This document shows positions 46,253 to 57,120 of a stretch of 64,000 nucleotides of DNA, in pieces; position 1 is the stretch's first letter; the number at the start of each line of letters is the position of its first letter. Position numbers and translations under genes: made by a program. The stretch lies in the NCBI RefSeq assembly GCF_030272615.1, contig NC_081407.1, forward strand, positions 264,170,574 through 264,234,573, given 5' to 3'. Under the pieces are notes generated by a model. It ran no database searches. It was not told the origin of the DNA and saw only the letters and a program-made list of their open reading frames with translations. Origin of the DNA: Cryptomeria japonica. Taxonomy: Eukaryota > Streptophyta > Pinopsida > Cupressales > Cupressaceae.

Positions 46253-47344
46253 ATGGATAACTTGAAGAAACAATTGGAAACAACTCTTTTAGACTATGAT
46301 ACAGAAAAATTGAAGAATATCAAACTTGAAGATGATCTAAAAGTTGCTCAGGATATCATTCAAGCACTTCAAGAAAATTACACTATAGCAAGGAATAAAA
46401 GAAGAGAACTTTGTGAGAAGATGCAAAAAGAGGGAGATGAAAAGGAAACTCTTAATGATCTGGTAAAAAAACACAGAATGAGATGCAGGATATGACTATG
46501 AGATTTTGCAAAGAAATTGAAGATAGGAAGAAAAATGAAGAAGATCTGACTAGAAGACTGAATGATGTTGCAAATGAAAACACAAGACTTAGTTATGAAA
46601 ATGATATGTTGAAGACAGATCTGATGCCCACACAAAATGAGTCAAATGAACTTATGAGATAGAAAGAAATCTTGGAAAGAGAACCGGCTACTGCAAATCA
46701 GCACAAGGAGAAATTCAAGAAAATCTCAGAAGAACTTGGTGACATGCTGAAGAATCACAAACCAAATGGTGACACTAATGGCCTTGGCTTTGAAGTTGGT
46801 GAAAGCTCCAGTACTGCAAACACACATGATCATAGAAAACTGGTAAGACAACCTATTTCTTATAAATTTAATGGCAAATGCTTTAACTGTAACAAGTATG
46901 GTCATAGAGCAAATCAATGTAGATCTAGAAATTATCAGAACACCAATACACCCACCGGTCAATGTTCTAAATGCAACAAAGTTGATCATAATTCAGAAAA
47001 TTGCAAAATAAATGTAAGATGTTATGTTTGTGGAAGATTTGGACACTTATCTAATCAATGTAGAACACACACCGACATAGGATATGAGAAAGCAATTCAG
47101 AAAAAACAATGTGACTTGTTATGCCTGTAACAAGATTGGACACATTGCTAAATTTTGTAGAAGCAAGTCCTCAACGGCAAATAACAAAGGTCCTAGTTTG
47201 AAAGGTAAAGAAAAGGTTGAAGAGGTAAAACAAGAATTCTCAAAACAATGGATTAGAAAATTAGAACTAAATGTTGATGGGAATACTCCTCCACCGGCAG
47301 AACAGAGTAACACTCCACCGGTAGGAGACTCCTCATCTAATTGA
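46253..47344 (+). pseudogene. Element E ORF1: Gag-like coiled-coil, zinc-knuckle protein (frameshifted)
   Basis: ATG 46253 (MDNLKKQLETTLLD) opens a charged coiled coil, frameshifted near 46475 and continuing with a stop near 46661. Then a GLGFEVGESSS linker (about 46780) and four CCHC-type units: CFNCNKYGHRANQC, CSKCNKVDHNSENC (Gly replaced by Asp), CYVCGRFGHLSNQC and, after a second frameshift near 47085, CYACNKIGHIAKFC. Ends at 47342-47344. Same design as ORF1 of F; the capsid-type N-terminus of copia Gag is absent. Presumed RNA-binding structural protein. Confidence 0.85.
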
Positions 47345-47456
47345 AGGAAAATCCTTTTGAGGGTTTAGCAATTGAATGTAAAACATGTTATTATTCCCTC
47401 AGTTGATGGTGAGAAGTTGAGATTACTTCTTTACCAATAGATAAGTTAAGTTGTGA

Positions 47457-49607
47457 CTTAACCGACGAGCATTAAATGTGGCAGGTGAAGAAAATAACAT
47501 TATAAAACAAGTGTTTTGGCTCCATTTTCATTTCACCAAGCATTCAATCTTTGAGAGCGCAAAAATCCCAAGCAAAGGAATTCCAAGCAAAGAAGTGAAA
47601 CAATCTATAGCTCCTATTGATAAATTACTGGATGAAATTACTAAGGATGGCAAGTTGAAGAATATCAGCAAACTGTATAACACACTATCCGCTGATGACA
47701 AGGAGAAAGTACAGAATAGTGTAATATTACACTTAGATATTTTTAAGAAATTTCTGATGCAAGTTGTTGATGAAATACCAACAGATCTATACAACAGACT
47801 AGAAGCATGAAGAGTAGCTATTATTGAGCTTGATAAGAAAATAAAGATTGAAAAATTACTTGTTATGCATCCTATTAACTCACCTGATGAGATAGATCAA
47901 TTGATCTCTGAGGCTAACCGGTCAGTATTTTCAAATTCTCACCGACATGTAGCACTAATGGTTGAGAGAGTGAATTAGATAACAGAAGAAACAATAGATG
48001 CATGGGATATATTCTTGGTAGAAAAAGAAAAATAGGAAGAGTATCAAAAACCTAAAACCTTCAAGGTATACCAAAAGGATAGGGACAAAGGAAAAGGAAA
48101 GGTTGGTGGACCTCCTAGTATAAAGATAATAGACAACTTACCCCCACCACCTCTAGATACTCCACCGGTAGACACTACTAACAATCAACCGACAACAGAG
48201 AGTATGAAGACAACACATGAGGACACAAATCCTGATTCTAAGGTGTTGTACGCAATGAATATCGACACACAAAAAGTCAGCATTGTGGTTGATAAGGAAA
48301 CAAGTGAGAAAAGAGATATGGCAATTGAGCCACGGGTAGAAGACACAACAGCTGAGACAAATGTTGAAGATATAGTTGGAGACATAGAAATTGGGAATGA
48401 GCAACAAACTAAATAGACAATGGATACAAGAAAAACTGACAGCACTGGTATTGAGCAACTGACTAAAAATATTTCAGGGGCAAGCACAAAGAAACCAGTA
48501 GAAAATAAAAAGTCACAACCAGAGAAACCGACAATGGATACCACTGAAAAATCATCAGAGGCACCATTAGAGAAACCATCAATAGAGAGCACAAAGAAAT
48601 AGGAAGAACAACAAGTTCATTCTCATGTACATTCAGAGATAGTGCCACCGGCTACAACTAAAAAACCTAAACCTTTGGTAGCTGAAATGGAGACACAAAC
48701 TGATCCTCTAGTAAAAGAGGAAAGCAATACTATTATCACCATCGGTGGATAACAAATTGTGAAGTCAGTTGGACAGACATCTGGAATCTCCATGTCTGAA
48801 TTCAGACCAACAAATGTGATAGAGGTACTGCTAGATTCAATTAAGAAAATAACATATTGTAATGTACTAGCATATAAGGCTATTGATGACACCATACCAA
48901 TTTTGAAGATGATAGCTCCAAAGTGTAACATAGACAACAAAGATTCTTTGAACCAATTAGACACATTGTCTAAGTATATAACCAGTAATCTAATAACATT
49001 GGACAAAATAAATGAGGATACATTTAAGGAGAGACTGATAAAGGAAAAAGAAAAATTCTTTGAGGATATAGTTAAGAAGAACAAGGGTGAGATGGACACT
49101 CTTTTACCGGAACTCAATGAAATCATTTTTGACTTCAAGAAACTATACTGGGATACATGCAAAATGGATGTATTAACATAATATCTTGACAAAGAAATCA
49201 GAAAGACACGGGATAAGATTAATAATATTGCTGACAATCTTATTGGGACATCAGATTCATTTTTGGAATTAGAAAAGAAAATTGCAAAGCAAGAAGAGAA
49301 AATCAGGAAACTGGAAAATAAAAAACAAAGAATAAAGGACAAAGCAAAGGACTTAAAATGCCGACTTAGTCCAAGATTACAGTATCTTATTTTTTCAAGA
49401 AAAGAAATATTTGAGGCTGTGGTTCCCGAACTAAAGACACTGGAAGAGAAAATGCACATATTCACCAGTATAGTGTAGAGAACCCATGAGGCTATAAAAG
49501 ATAGTAAAACATTTAGCAACGACATCATTTCAATTTTGACAGATATTTTTTAGAGTTTAACCCACCAGTTACAAGAAACCAGGTAGGACTCCACTGACAG
49601 TAAATGA
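47457..49607 (+). pseudogene. Element E ORF2: long hydrophilic protein of unknown function (in-frame stops only)
   Basis: About 715 codons in one frame with about ten stops and no frameshift; no clear ATG. Order: a helical N-terminal part (IAPIDKLLDEITKDGKL, LDIFKKFLMQVVDEIP), a Pro/Thr/Glu-rich, probably disordered middle (LPPPPLDTPPVDTTNNQP and many EKP/TEK triplets), and a helical C-terminal part with a coiled coil (KIAKQEEKIRKLENKKQRIK). The arrangement of globular, disordered charged and helical parts follows ORF2 of F, but the F-type N-terminal domain (first 330 residues) is not evident, and similarity in detail is low. No enzymatic motif. Confidence 0.7.
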
Positions 49608-49789
49608 CAACCTTTGTCATTGATGTCAAAGGGGGAGTAGAGGCCATGAGAAAAATGATCAGTAAATGGCTCATCAGCTTAGGGGGAGCTCATATTTTTT
49701 TTGGTAAGACAATTCTAGCAAACTCATTTTTGGATGAAACTTTTTGGATATTTCTCATGAGAGTTGCCATCAATGCCAACGGGGGAGAT
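49608..49789 (+). other. 3' untranslated region and polypurine tracts of E
   Basis: Purine tracts TCAAAGGGGGAGTAG (about 49626), TAGGGGGAGCTC (about 49681) and the LTR-adjacent GGGGGAGAT (49781-49789). GTTGCCATCAATG at 49763-49775 is the exact reverse complement of 49842-49854 in the LTR. Confidence 0.85.
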
Positions 49790-50556
49790 TGTTGGCAAAT
49801 GCACACTCCAATGAGAAATTGTAGGTGATTGAAGGTTTTGTCATTGATGGCAACCTTGCAATCATATGATACCGACAAGACAATATACCAGCACCGGCAG
49901 CGACAGACTCTATACCGGCACATAGGACATTGGCACCCTGGCCGACAGAAACTTTGTTTATAATGTATTTTGTAATTAATTATAAAATCATTGTAAGCTA
50001 ACATCGCGAGTCGTAATATGACTCATATATGTATGAGATCATTATAGAACATTTTATAATAGCATTATAGGCGAAATACGATAGACCTAATATGTGAATT
50101 ATAGGTTAAGGGTTTATGTATGAAGAAAAGCTAAAACCAGTACTGGATCTGGCATTGTAGATGCTAATTTGAAGTAGTACAAGACATTGGATTTGTATAA
50201 TCCATTTTGTAAGTCAGTGTGACTTCTTATTTTGTATTTGAGTAGTAAGCTCCAGGCACTTGGCCTTCCTGCATGCGGAGGCCCCTATTGTAAGAGTAAT
50301 ATTCACTTATTGGCCAGTAAGCGAATATTGTGGGTCACAAATCCCACCGAGATTTTTCCCACACCGGGTTTCCTCATTAAACTACTATGTTATGGTGTTC
50401 TTTTCATGTGGTTGTTGTTATCTTTGTTTGCTGCATTATTTCTGGTTTACCGATATACTGTATTGATATGTTTTACATGTTTTAAATCAAGTAAATTATA
50501 TAACCGGTTAGATACTGATTCACCCCCCCCTCTTAGTATCTTTGGGAATCCGAACA
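49790..50556 (+). repeat. 3' LTR of element E
   Basis: 767 bp, matching 45396-46181 with scattered substitutions and a deletion of about 18 bp near 49928. Followed by target copy GATAA (50557-50561). Confidence 0.95.
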
Positions 50557-50561
50557 GATAA

Positions 50562-50933
50562 ATTGTGCATGGAATTCTCTAATAATATGAAGAATGAATT
50601 TGAAATGTCTATGATTGGTGAGATGAGATTTTTCTTAGGTTTGTAGATTACTCAAACTGACAAAGGCATTTTTATTTGTCAAACTAAGTATCTAAGGGAA
50701 TTGTTGAAGAAGTTTGGTATGGATAATTCCAAACCGATAAGTACTCCTATGGTGACAAGTGAGAAATTATCTATCAAAGACACATCTGCACTGGTAAATT
50801 TGACAAGGTATAAGTCTATGATTGGTGGCTTGTTATATCTAACTCAAACTAGACCAGATATTATGAATGCAATAAGTATTGTTTCAAGATATCAAAGTAA
50901 TCCTAGAGAAAATCATGAGTGTGCAGTAAAGAG
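50562..50933 (+). pseudogene. Element B RT, C-terminal part (interrupted by D)
   Basis: Resumes the RT at KLCMEFSNNMKNEFEMSMIG, followed by TQTDKGIFICQTKYLRELLK, STPMVTSEKL, RYKSMIGGLLYLTQTRPDI and ENHECAVK. A stop (TAG near 50645) interrupts FLGL. Ends at the AAGAG target site of D; RNase H continues at 53311 with IFRYLQGTTKYG. Confidence 0.92.
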
Positions 50934-51312
50934 TGTTGGAGTTGAGAAAATACAACACCATAGGAGCCCAAATGATCTTTGCAAGCTGAAAAACCTGTTG
51001 CAAGGAGAAGCAAGGAAGCAAATCATAGAAGAAAGAAATACATAGAAAATATGCTCAAAAAGAGAGAGTTCAATATTCACAAAAATGTGTAATGTAAAAA
51101 ACCTTCTTCTTCTTACAATCAAAATAATGAACTCAACCTTTAATAGGTCAAAAAACCCTAAAAGGGAAAACCTAGGTTTGCACATAATAATTAATAAAAG
51201 AATTAATTATTATGCACCTAAAGTTAGCTTAAGTGTAAAAGAGATAAAGGGAACTTAAATAATTAAAAAAATATTATTTAATTAATCAAGTAAATACCCA
51301 AATACTCTAACA
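50934..51312 (-). repeat. LTR of D, left copy
   Basis: 379 bp, TGTTGGAGTT...ACTCTAACA. Adjacent CCCCCCCCTTAA (element strand TTAAGGGGGGGG) marks its inner side as the U3 end. Confidence 0.88.
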
Positions 51313-52984
51313 CCCCCCCCTTAAGCTAGACTTAGGGAGAAGCTAAAACCTAGAACATCTATTGAAAGCAAGAAAGATGGGTCCCGACAACAAGGCCTAA
51401 TCAAGTACACAAATACAATGAAATCTCTATAAACTGGAGAAATAGAGAAAACCACGTGGGAAAAAACTCTACTCCAAAAAGAGATGGAAAAGAACACCAC
51501 TGAAGCATGAAGAACCTACAAACTCTGCCGAAGAATAACTATTGATTTGAAGAACCTCCACTGAAATAGAACATGACCAGGTAGAGAAGACTATGATCTG
51601 TATGAGTTCCCTCAAATGACACTACTCGAATCAGAAGGAAAACAAGGCAAACAACTGAAATCGAAGATACAAATGGCATGAAAACACCAAAGCCTGAAGA
51701 GCTAATCAATTGAACCATGGAAGCATTAGAACCAATAGGACAAACCTCCCCATAATGATGAAGAGGGAGAGGGATAGATACACTGAAAAGAACAACCAAT
51801 AAGAATTGCATGACGAAGAACCAAGAACATCAAAGGTGCTGAGAAAAGTACATGGTGTTGTGGAAGGAACACTCGCTTGACACACATCATGAGGCGAATG
51901 TCATGGAAGTAACACTCACTGGACAAAGGAAGATGGAAAACAACAGGCAAACATCAACCCCCCCATGGCACTTTATAGGTAGTGCATGTACAACAAGGCA
52001 CAAGATATGCAAGATCCCAAGTAAACAATGCATGATGGCACTTTATCTCAGTGTGTTTGCATAAATACAATGCTACAATGATAATAAGACTAGAAATAGA
52101 AAGAACAACAAAAACTGAGACATCCTACTCAAAGAAGAGATCCTAGGACCTGAAACAACCAAGATATCCACCAGAGTGCTGGAAAAAAAAAACTAAATAA
52201 AATATGCATGGAGAAAAATCTAGAAATAAAACTCAAATGGATCGAAAATACATAGCACATGCTTTCCAAAAATATAAACTTTTCAAAAAATGGAGGTCGG
52301 ATGCTCATTCTACGGCTCCTAGAGTGCAAAAACAAGACCTCACATTGACTAGAAAAAAACACAGTCGAATAGAAAAATTGGAAAACATTACCAACACCAT
52401 GAGGTCCGACTCAGAACCAACTTTTTGATGCCAATTCATTTTCAAAAAAAATGACTCTGTATGCCCAAGATATGACCAAAAAACCAAACCCCCCTTCAAA
52501 ACAAGAGGAAGGGGTAATCTGGTGGCTCTGGTGAGCGGAGGTGGCCAGTGGGTGGCACTTCAATGGTGGTCGGGCAAAGTTCCAGTGGCCGAGGATTTGC
52601 AGTGGTGGTCAAGCGGCGAATTTTGGTGGGGCCAGAGGGAGGCCGATGGTGGCGGGGCTGCAGGGAGGTCGGAGGCAACGGAGTAGAGATAGGCAGTGAG
52701 GGCCGCAGGGAGGCTGGCAGTGGCAGGGCTGGGCCGGGCGGCGAGGGCCACAGGGAGGCCGGTGGAGGTGAAGCAGGGTCGGGCCGTGGGGGCTGTAGGG
52801 AGCAGCCGACGAGGGCCGGTCTGGTGGGGGCCAGAGGGCTAGTGGCCAGCAGGGGCCAAAAGACAAGGCTGACATGGGGCTGAGGGCCAAGGCCGGCGTG
52901 GGGCTGAGGGCCAAGGCCGGCAAGGGGCCGAACTGTCAGCTTGGTACACTGTGAAAAACAACAACCCCAAAAACCTTTTTTCTA
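51313..52984 (-). other. Internal region of D (non-coding)
   Basis: Polypurine tract at 51313-51322, then sequence similar to the 3' untranslated region of C (CTTAAGCTAGACTTAGGG, GGGAAAAAACTC). Around 51960-52060 it matches the C leader (GGCACTTTATA.GTAGTG). 52510-52935 is GC-rich with repeats of GGGCTGAGGGCCAAGGCCGG and AGGGAGGC. Reading frames in the GC block arise from composition. No gag or pol remains. Confidence 0.75.
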
Positions 52985-53305
52985 AATTTTTTAATTAATA
53001 AAGTTCCCTTTATTTCTTTTACACTTAAGATAACTTTAGGTGCATAATAATTAATTATTTTATTAATTATTATGTGCAAACCTAGGTTTTCCCTTTTAGG
53101 GTTTCTTGACCTATTAAAGGTTGAGTTCATTCTTTTCATTGTAAGAAGAAGAAGGTTTTTTACATTACACATTTTTGTGAATATTGAGCTCTCTCTTTTT
53201 TAGCATATTTTGTGTGTATTTCTTTCTTCTGTGATTTGCTTCCTTGCTTCTCCTTGTAACGGGTTTTTCAACTTGTAGAGATCATTTGGGCTCTTGTGGT
53301 GTACA
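52985..53305 (+). repeat. LTR of D, right copy in inverted orientation
   Basis: Reverse complement of about 50957-51272 with roughly 90% identity by eye (shared blocks include CTTCTTCTTAC, CCTAGGTTTGCACATAATAA and AGCAAGGAAGCAAATCA). It ends GGTGTACA at the target duplication. Confidence 0.9.
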
Positions 53306-53310
53306 AAGAG

Positions 53311-53857
53311 GATATTTCGGTATTTGCAAGGAACAACAAAATATGGCATATGGTACTCTAGAGATGATAACTTCAATTTATGTGCATATACAGATGCAGA
53401 TTGGGTAGGAGATATTGATGATAGGAAGAGCATTTTTGGTGGAGCTTTCTTTCTTGGAAAGAAATTGGTTTCATGGATCAACAAAAAATAGTCATGCATT
53501 TATTTATCTAGTGCAGAAGTTGAATATGTTGCAGCAGCAAGTAATTGCACTCAAGTCTTGTGGATGAAGCAAATGTTGAAGGATATCAAGGTAAATTGCA
53601 GTGAACCAGTAGTTATCTATTGTGATAACTTTGCAGCTATTGACATATCTAATAATCTGGTATTTCACTCTAAGACTAAGCACATTTCAATAAAATATAA
53701 CTTTTTGAAAGAAAAGGTGGAAGAAAAGGAAGTGGAATTGGTTTATGTGAACACTAAAGAGCAGACTGTAGATATATTCACAAAACTGTTGTCTAAGGAA
53801 TCATTTGAATATTTGAGAGATAGGTTAGGGGTGTCTACCCCTCCGACAGAAACTTAA
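53311..53857 (+). pseudogene. Element B RNase H
   Basis: Copia RNase H in its usual place at the end of pol: YTDADWVGDIDDRKS (about 53386), a stop near 53490, SSAEVEYVAAASNC (about 53510), YCDNFAAIDISNN (about 53620) and TKHISIKYNFLKE, ending PPTET at 53855-53857. Catalytic D-E-D positions (DAD, EVE, CDN) are all present. It would degrade the RNA template during reverse transcription. Confidence 0.93.
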
Positions 53858-54223
53858 CTGATGGAGAAGTGCATCAGTCCGGTATGCATCATCAACTTTA
53901 TCCTATTCTTCGGATTGATGTAGTGGTGCTACTACTCAGGGGGAGTAGTCAGCTTTGAGATTAATAAGATTTTGATATCTATGTCATAACTTTAGCATTG
54001 ATGTCAAAGGGGGAGAGTTATATGTGAAAAATAATGTCATAATATGTCATATAGGAGAGAGATTCAGATCAGTTTCAGATTGGACTACACTCCTCAGGGG
54101 GAGTTGCTAAGATTTTTCAGTTTTTCATTGTTATATCTTCTATGAGAAATTTTTGGCATCTCTTGGCACTTAGATGTTTTCTTTTTCACATATAGTGTTG
54201 CCATCAATGCCAAAGGGGGAGAT
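53858..54223 (+). other. 3' untranslated region and polypurine tracts of B
   Basis: Non-coding. Purine tracts at about 53938 (CAGGGGGAGTAG), 54005 (CAAAGGGGGAGAG), 54096 (CAGGGGGAGTTG) and next to the LTR (AAAGGGGGAGAT, 54212-54223). GTTGCCATCAATG at 54197-54209. Confidence 0.85.
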
Positions 54224-55421
54224 TGTTGGCAATATGAAGGAATTGATTATGTGTTGCATTGATGTTTTTTCATTGATGTCAACACTAGCTGTTATGATTG
54301 GTTACTGGCAGATAGGTTTTGGTTACCGGTAGAAGAACTAGTGTTACCGGCATAAGGGACTATCAGTTGGATACAACCGACATGTTTGGATCAATGGAAT
54401 ATGTTTGGTTTGATGTTTTTGGAGTATATTTTGGTCAATTGGTATTGACTTGATGATCAGATGCTATCATACACTCTAGTAAGCCTATATCGGTAAGGGT
54501 TTAAGGTTTTACTGGTAGAGCTTTTACTCAGAATCTTTGACCGGATGGAATTCAAGATGCAGAAGGTAATATTTGTTTGTGCTTGAACTAATTGGAGACA
54601 TCACTTTGGCATGGTGAATCTATTTGGGTCCAGGTTATGGACCGGTATCATGTTACATGTTCTCTACATGTTACTAGGATGATTTATAGATTGGTTACTG
54701 TTGTTTTGGTCTAAAGCCGACATGGCATATCATTGTAATGTGGATGTATGTAATTATCTTATTGTAATATCTTTTAGGTGGCCGACCTAATTGGTTTAGG
54801 CCTTAGGGTTTGTATAAATTCATGTAAGATCTCATTGTAGATGTTGTTTGTGATGGTCGTGGTCATGGAATTAGATATCATATGCGAAAGAGATTTGGTT
54901 GATCATAGGTGATCGAATTGGGTTTATGTAAGAGGTCAAAGTCCTTCAGTATTGAGCTTAACCGAGACTGTAATCAGGAATGGTAGATGCTATCACTAGC
55001 AGTTCATTCTTCTGACTTCTTGTCCAATCATATTGAGGTGGTTATAACCTCTTTGTAGTCAGTTCCTTTGTAATGAGTAGTATGCTCTAGGCAGTGTGCC
55101 TCCCTGCATGTGCAAACCCCATATTGTATCACATACTTTCTGCAGAAGTATCATTTGACTGTGGGTAAGCTTCCCACCATGTTTTTTTCCCTTTATCGGG
55201 TTTTCCATGTAGAAATCATGTTGTTATGTGGTATGGTTGCATTGTGTTGATTCTCTATTTCATTCTTAATTTTTATTGCTTAGCGATATCTATTTCTGCT
55301 ATTCCGGTATTTAATGTTTATGTGCTCCGGTTAAAGGTTATCAAGTGGTTTGGTTAATATAATATGTTGACAACTGATTCACCCCCCTCCCCCTCTTAGT
55401 TGTCCACTGGTTAGTCTAACA
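54224..55421 (+). repeat. 3' LTR of element B
   Basis: 1198 bp with canonical ends TGTTGGCAATATG...TCTAACA, better preserved than the 5' LTR. Followed by ATTTC (55422-55426). Confidence 0.95.
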
Positions 55422-55426
55422 ATTTC
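55422..55426. repeat. Target site duplication of B, right copy (ATTTC)
   Basis: Exact match to 9311-9315. Confidence 0.93.
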
Positions 55427-57120
55427 TCATTGGTCTCCTTGGAGCAGCATAAGTTGGTCTTCTTGAGATTTTCCTCATATCCTTGACTCTTGTGAAACCT
55501 CCATCATCCATCTTGGCTTTTCCTTTTAGATCAGTATGTTGGTTCCTTGACTGATTCTTTGTAGCAGCAACATATGTCTTCTTCTCATTTGTCTTGCTGA
55601 CTATGAAGGTTTGTTTGACTTCACTTTCACTTGAAGAGGTGAAGAGTATCTCCTTGTTTGATGAATCTTTACTTTTAGAAGATTGACCAACCTCAAATCC
55701 AATACCCTTTGTGTCTTTGGAGTGTTTTTTCTTACTTAAAATTTTGTCTAATACTTCGGTGCTGCCATCATACTTAATCCTCATGTTTAGTTCATTTTTG
55801 CACTTTTCAAGTTCTTTTCTGAGACTCATAGTCTCTTCCTCTAATTGTTGATACTCCTTATCCTTCTTTTCTATATCTGACTTGGTCACTTCACACATCC
55901 TTTTACTGAATCTTCAAATCAGAAATTGTTTTCTTTGATTCCTCAAGAGATTTGTTTAACAACTCTTGTTCTTCAGTAGCAACGTACCTACATTTTTTGT
56001 ATTTGTTTCTCACTTTTGTAAGTTCTTCTAGAGCACTCACAAGTTCACCTTCAAGATCTACTTTAGCTTATGTTTCCTCTTCTTCATCACTAGCAGCTTG
56101 TTCATCATCTAGTTCTCCTTGTGTGATAAAGAGATTTACTTCTCTTTCATCTTCACTATAGCAATCTTCAAAGACATCATCTTCAAATGTGTAAAGACTA
56201 TCTTTCTTCATAAAACTCCCTCTCCTTGGCATGTAGGTTTTCTTCATTTTATCTTTACCAAAAGATCTTCTATTTTGCTTCTCATCTCCATCCTTCTCAC
56301 CATACGGGCACTTAGAGGCAAAGTTTCCAATCTTACCACAGTTGAAACATTTGAAAGGCAACTTACCTTTGTACTTTCCTGAGCCTCTTTTGAGTTTCCC
56401 AACAAATTTTGCTACAACAGCATCTGAGTCTTCTACAACTTCTTCATGAGAAGCTTCTTCCTTTCCTTTCCTGGTTATGTTGAAAGTAGCCTCTCTCTTT
56501 GCAGGTTCAGCACTTATTGTTCTCATTTCATAGCCAGACAGAGAGCCAAACAATTCATCCATAGAGAAATTCATTAAGTCTTTAGCTTCCTCAATAGTTG
56601 AGACTTTTGTATCATACTTTGAAGTTAATGATCTCAGAACCTTTTTTACAGTAACTTCATCCTTGACTTCCTCTCCAAGTCCTCTTATAGCACTCATAGT
56701 CTCATCCACTCTTTGTAGATAATCAACTATCTTCTCTTCTTCTTTAATTTTTAGACTTTCAAACTGAGCTCTTAAATTTTACAGTTTGGCTTCTTTCAGT
56801 TTGGTATCTCCTTCATATATCTTTTGTAGCTTGTCCCAAGTTTCTTTTGCTTATGTGTAATGCATGACTTTGACGAGCTCTGTATCTAACAAACCACTTA
56901 AGATTGCACTCTTAGCTTTAGCGTTATTCTCATATTCCCTTTTTGCATTAGGGTTAGTAGGAGGAACTTGAGGAATAGTGTAACCATTCTTCACTAACAT
57001 CCAAACATCAAAGCCTAAGGAGGACAAGTAAGTTTCCATTCTTTTGCTCCAAAAAGCATAGTTGGTACCATTAAAGATAGGTGCTTTAGAGGAGGATTCA
57101 TTTCTAGCCATTGTGTTCAC
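55427..57120 (-). pseudogene. Element A gag, N-terminal and central part
   Basis: ATG 57118-57120 (MNTMARNESSSKAPIFNG; a second ATG at 57111 is an alternative). Capsid-type region NYAFWSKRMETYLSSLGFDV and, after stops near 56853 and 56780, VDETMSAIRGLGEEVKDEV and KVLRSLTSKYDTKVS. CCHC knuckle CFNCGKIGNFASKC (about 56310-56351). Then an acidic segment, one frameshift near 55900, a coiled coil (KKDKEYQQLEEETMSLRKEL) and GIGFEVGQSSKSKD. The frame reaches the B insertion at 55427 and resumes at 9310 with further knuckles. Gag is thus unusually long, with a C-terminal extension like ORF1 of E and F. Confidence 0.9.

Larger units (their letters stand above)
44486..50556 (+). mobile_element. Element E: pol-less LTR retrotransposon with two ORFs
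   Basis: Plus strand. A truncated first LTR copy (44486-45085) and a re-duplicated RT piece (45086-45395) precede the full 5' LTR (45396-46181); then PBS 46182-46195, ORF1 46253-47344, ORF2 47457-49607 and 3' LTR 49790-50556. Target duplications GATAA at 44481-44485 (and 45391-45395) and 50557-50561. No RT, integrase, protease or RNase H. The leader after the PBS matches that of B closely (AGAAGCTT...ACTTGAGG.AGATC), and the LTRs share CCTGCATGTG with B, so B-type enzymes probably mobilised it. Confidence 0.93.
50934..53305 (-). mobile_element. Element D: short pol-less retroelement with inverted LTR copies
   Basis: 2372 bp flanked by exact AAGAG copies (50929-50933 and 53306-53310) and ending TG...CA. 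The left LTR (50934-51312) is followed by a polypurine complement (51313-51322), showing a minus-strand element like C. The internal part lacks coding sequence and resembles the 3' untranslated region and 5' leader of C, including a GC-rich block. The right end is not a direct LTR but the reverse complement of the left one (52985-53305), with its inner about 45 bp and an outer about 20 bp missing. No primer-binding site is found. An aberrant reverse-transcription product is the likeliest origin (inference). Confidence 0.85.
9316..55421 (+). mobile_element. Element B: Ty1/copia retrotransposon, split into five pieces by later insertions
   Basis: Plus-strand element with 5' LTR 9316-10554, PBS 10555-10568, gag 10612-11582, protease and start of integrase 11583-12209, integrase to RT start 19011-20155, RT 43962-44485 and 50562-50933, RNase H 53311-53857 and 3' LTR 54224-55421. 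Its own sequence totals about 7.0 kb. Exact 5-bp target duplications (ATTTC) flank it. Elements C, H, E and D interrupt it at 12209, 20155, 44485 and 50933, each with its own 5-bp duplication, and the coding sense continues across every junction. Confidence 0.95.

Noticed and set aside
52496-52923. Gly/Arg- or Pro-rich reading frames in D
   Set aside because: Same composition effect; no homologous frame in C.
50934-53305. D as a DNA transposon with long terminal inverted repeats
   Set aside because: Ends are TG...CA, the target copy is 5 bp, a polypurine tract adjoins the left repeat, and the interior resembles the leader and 3' region of copia element C.
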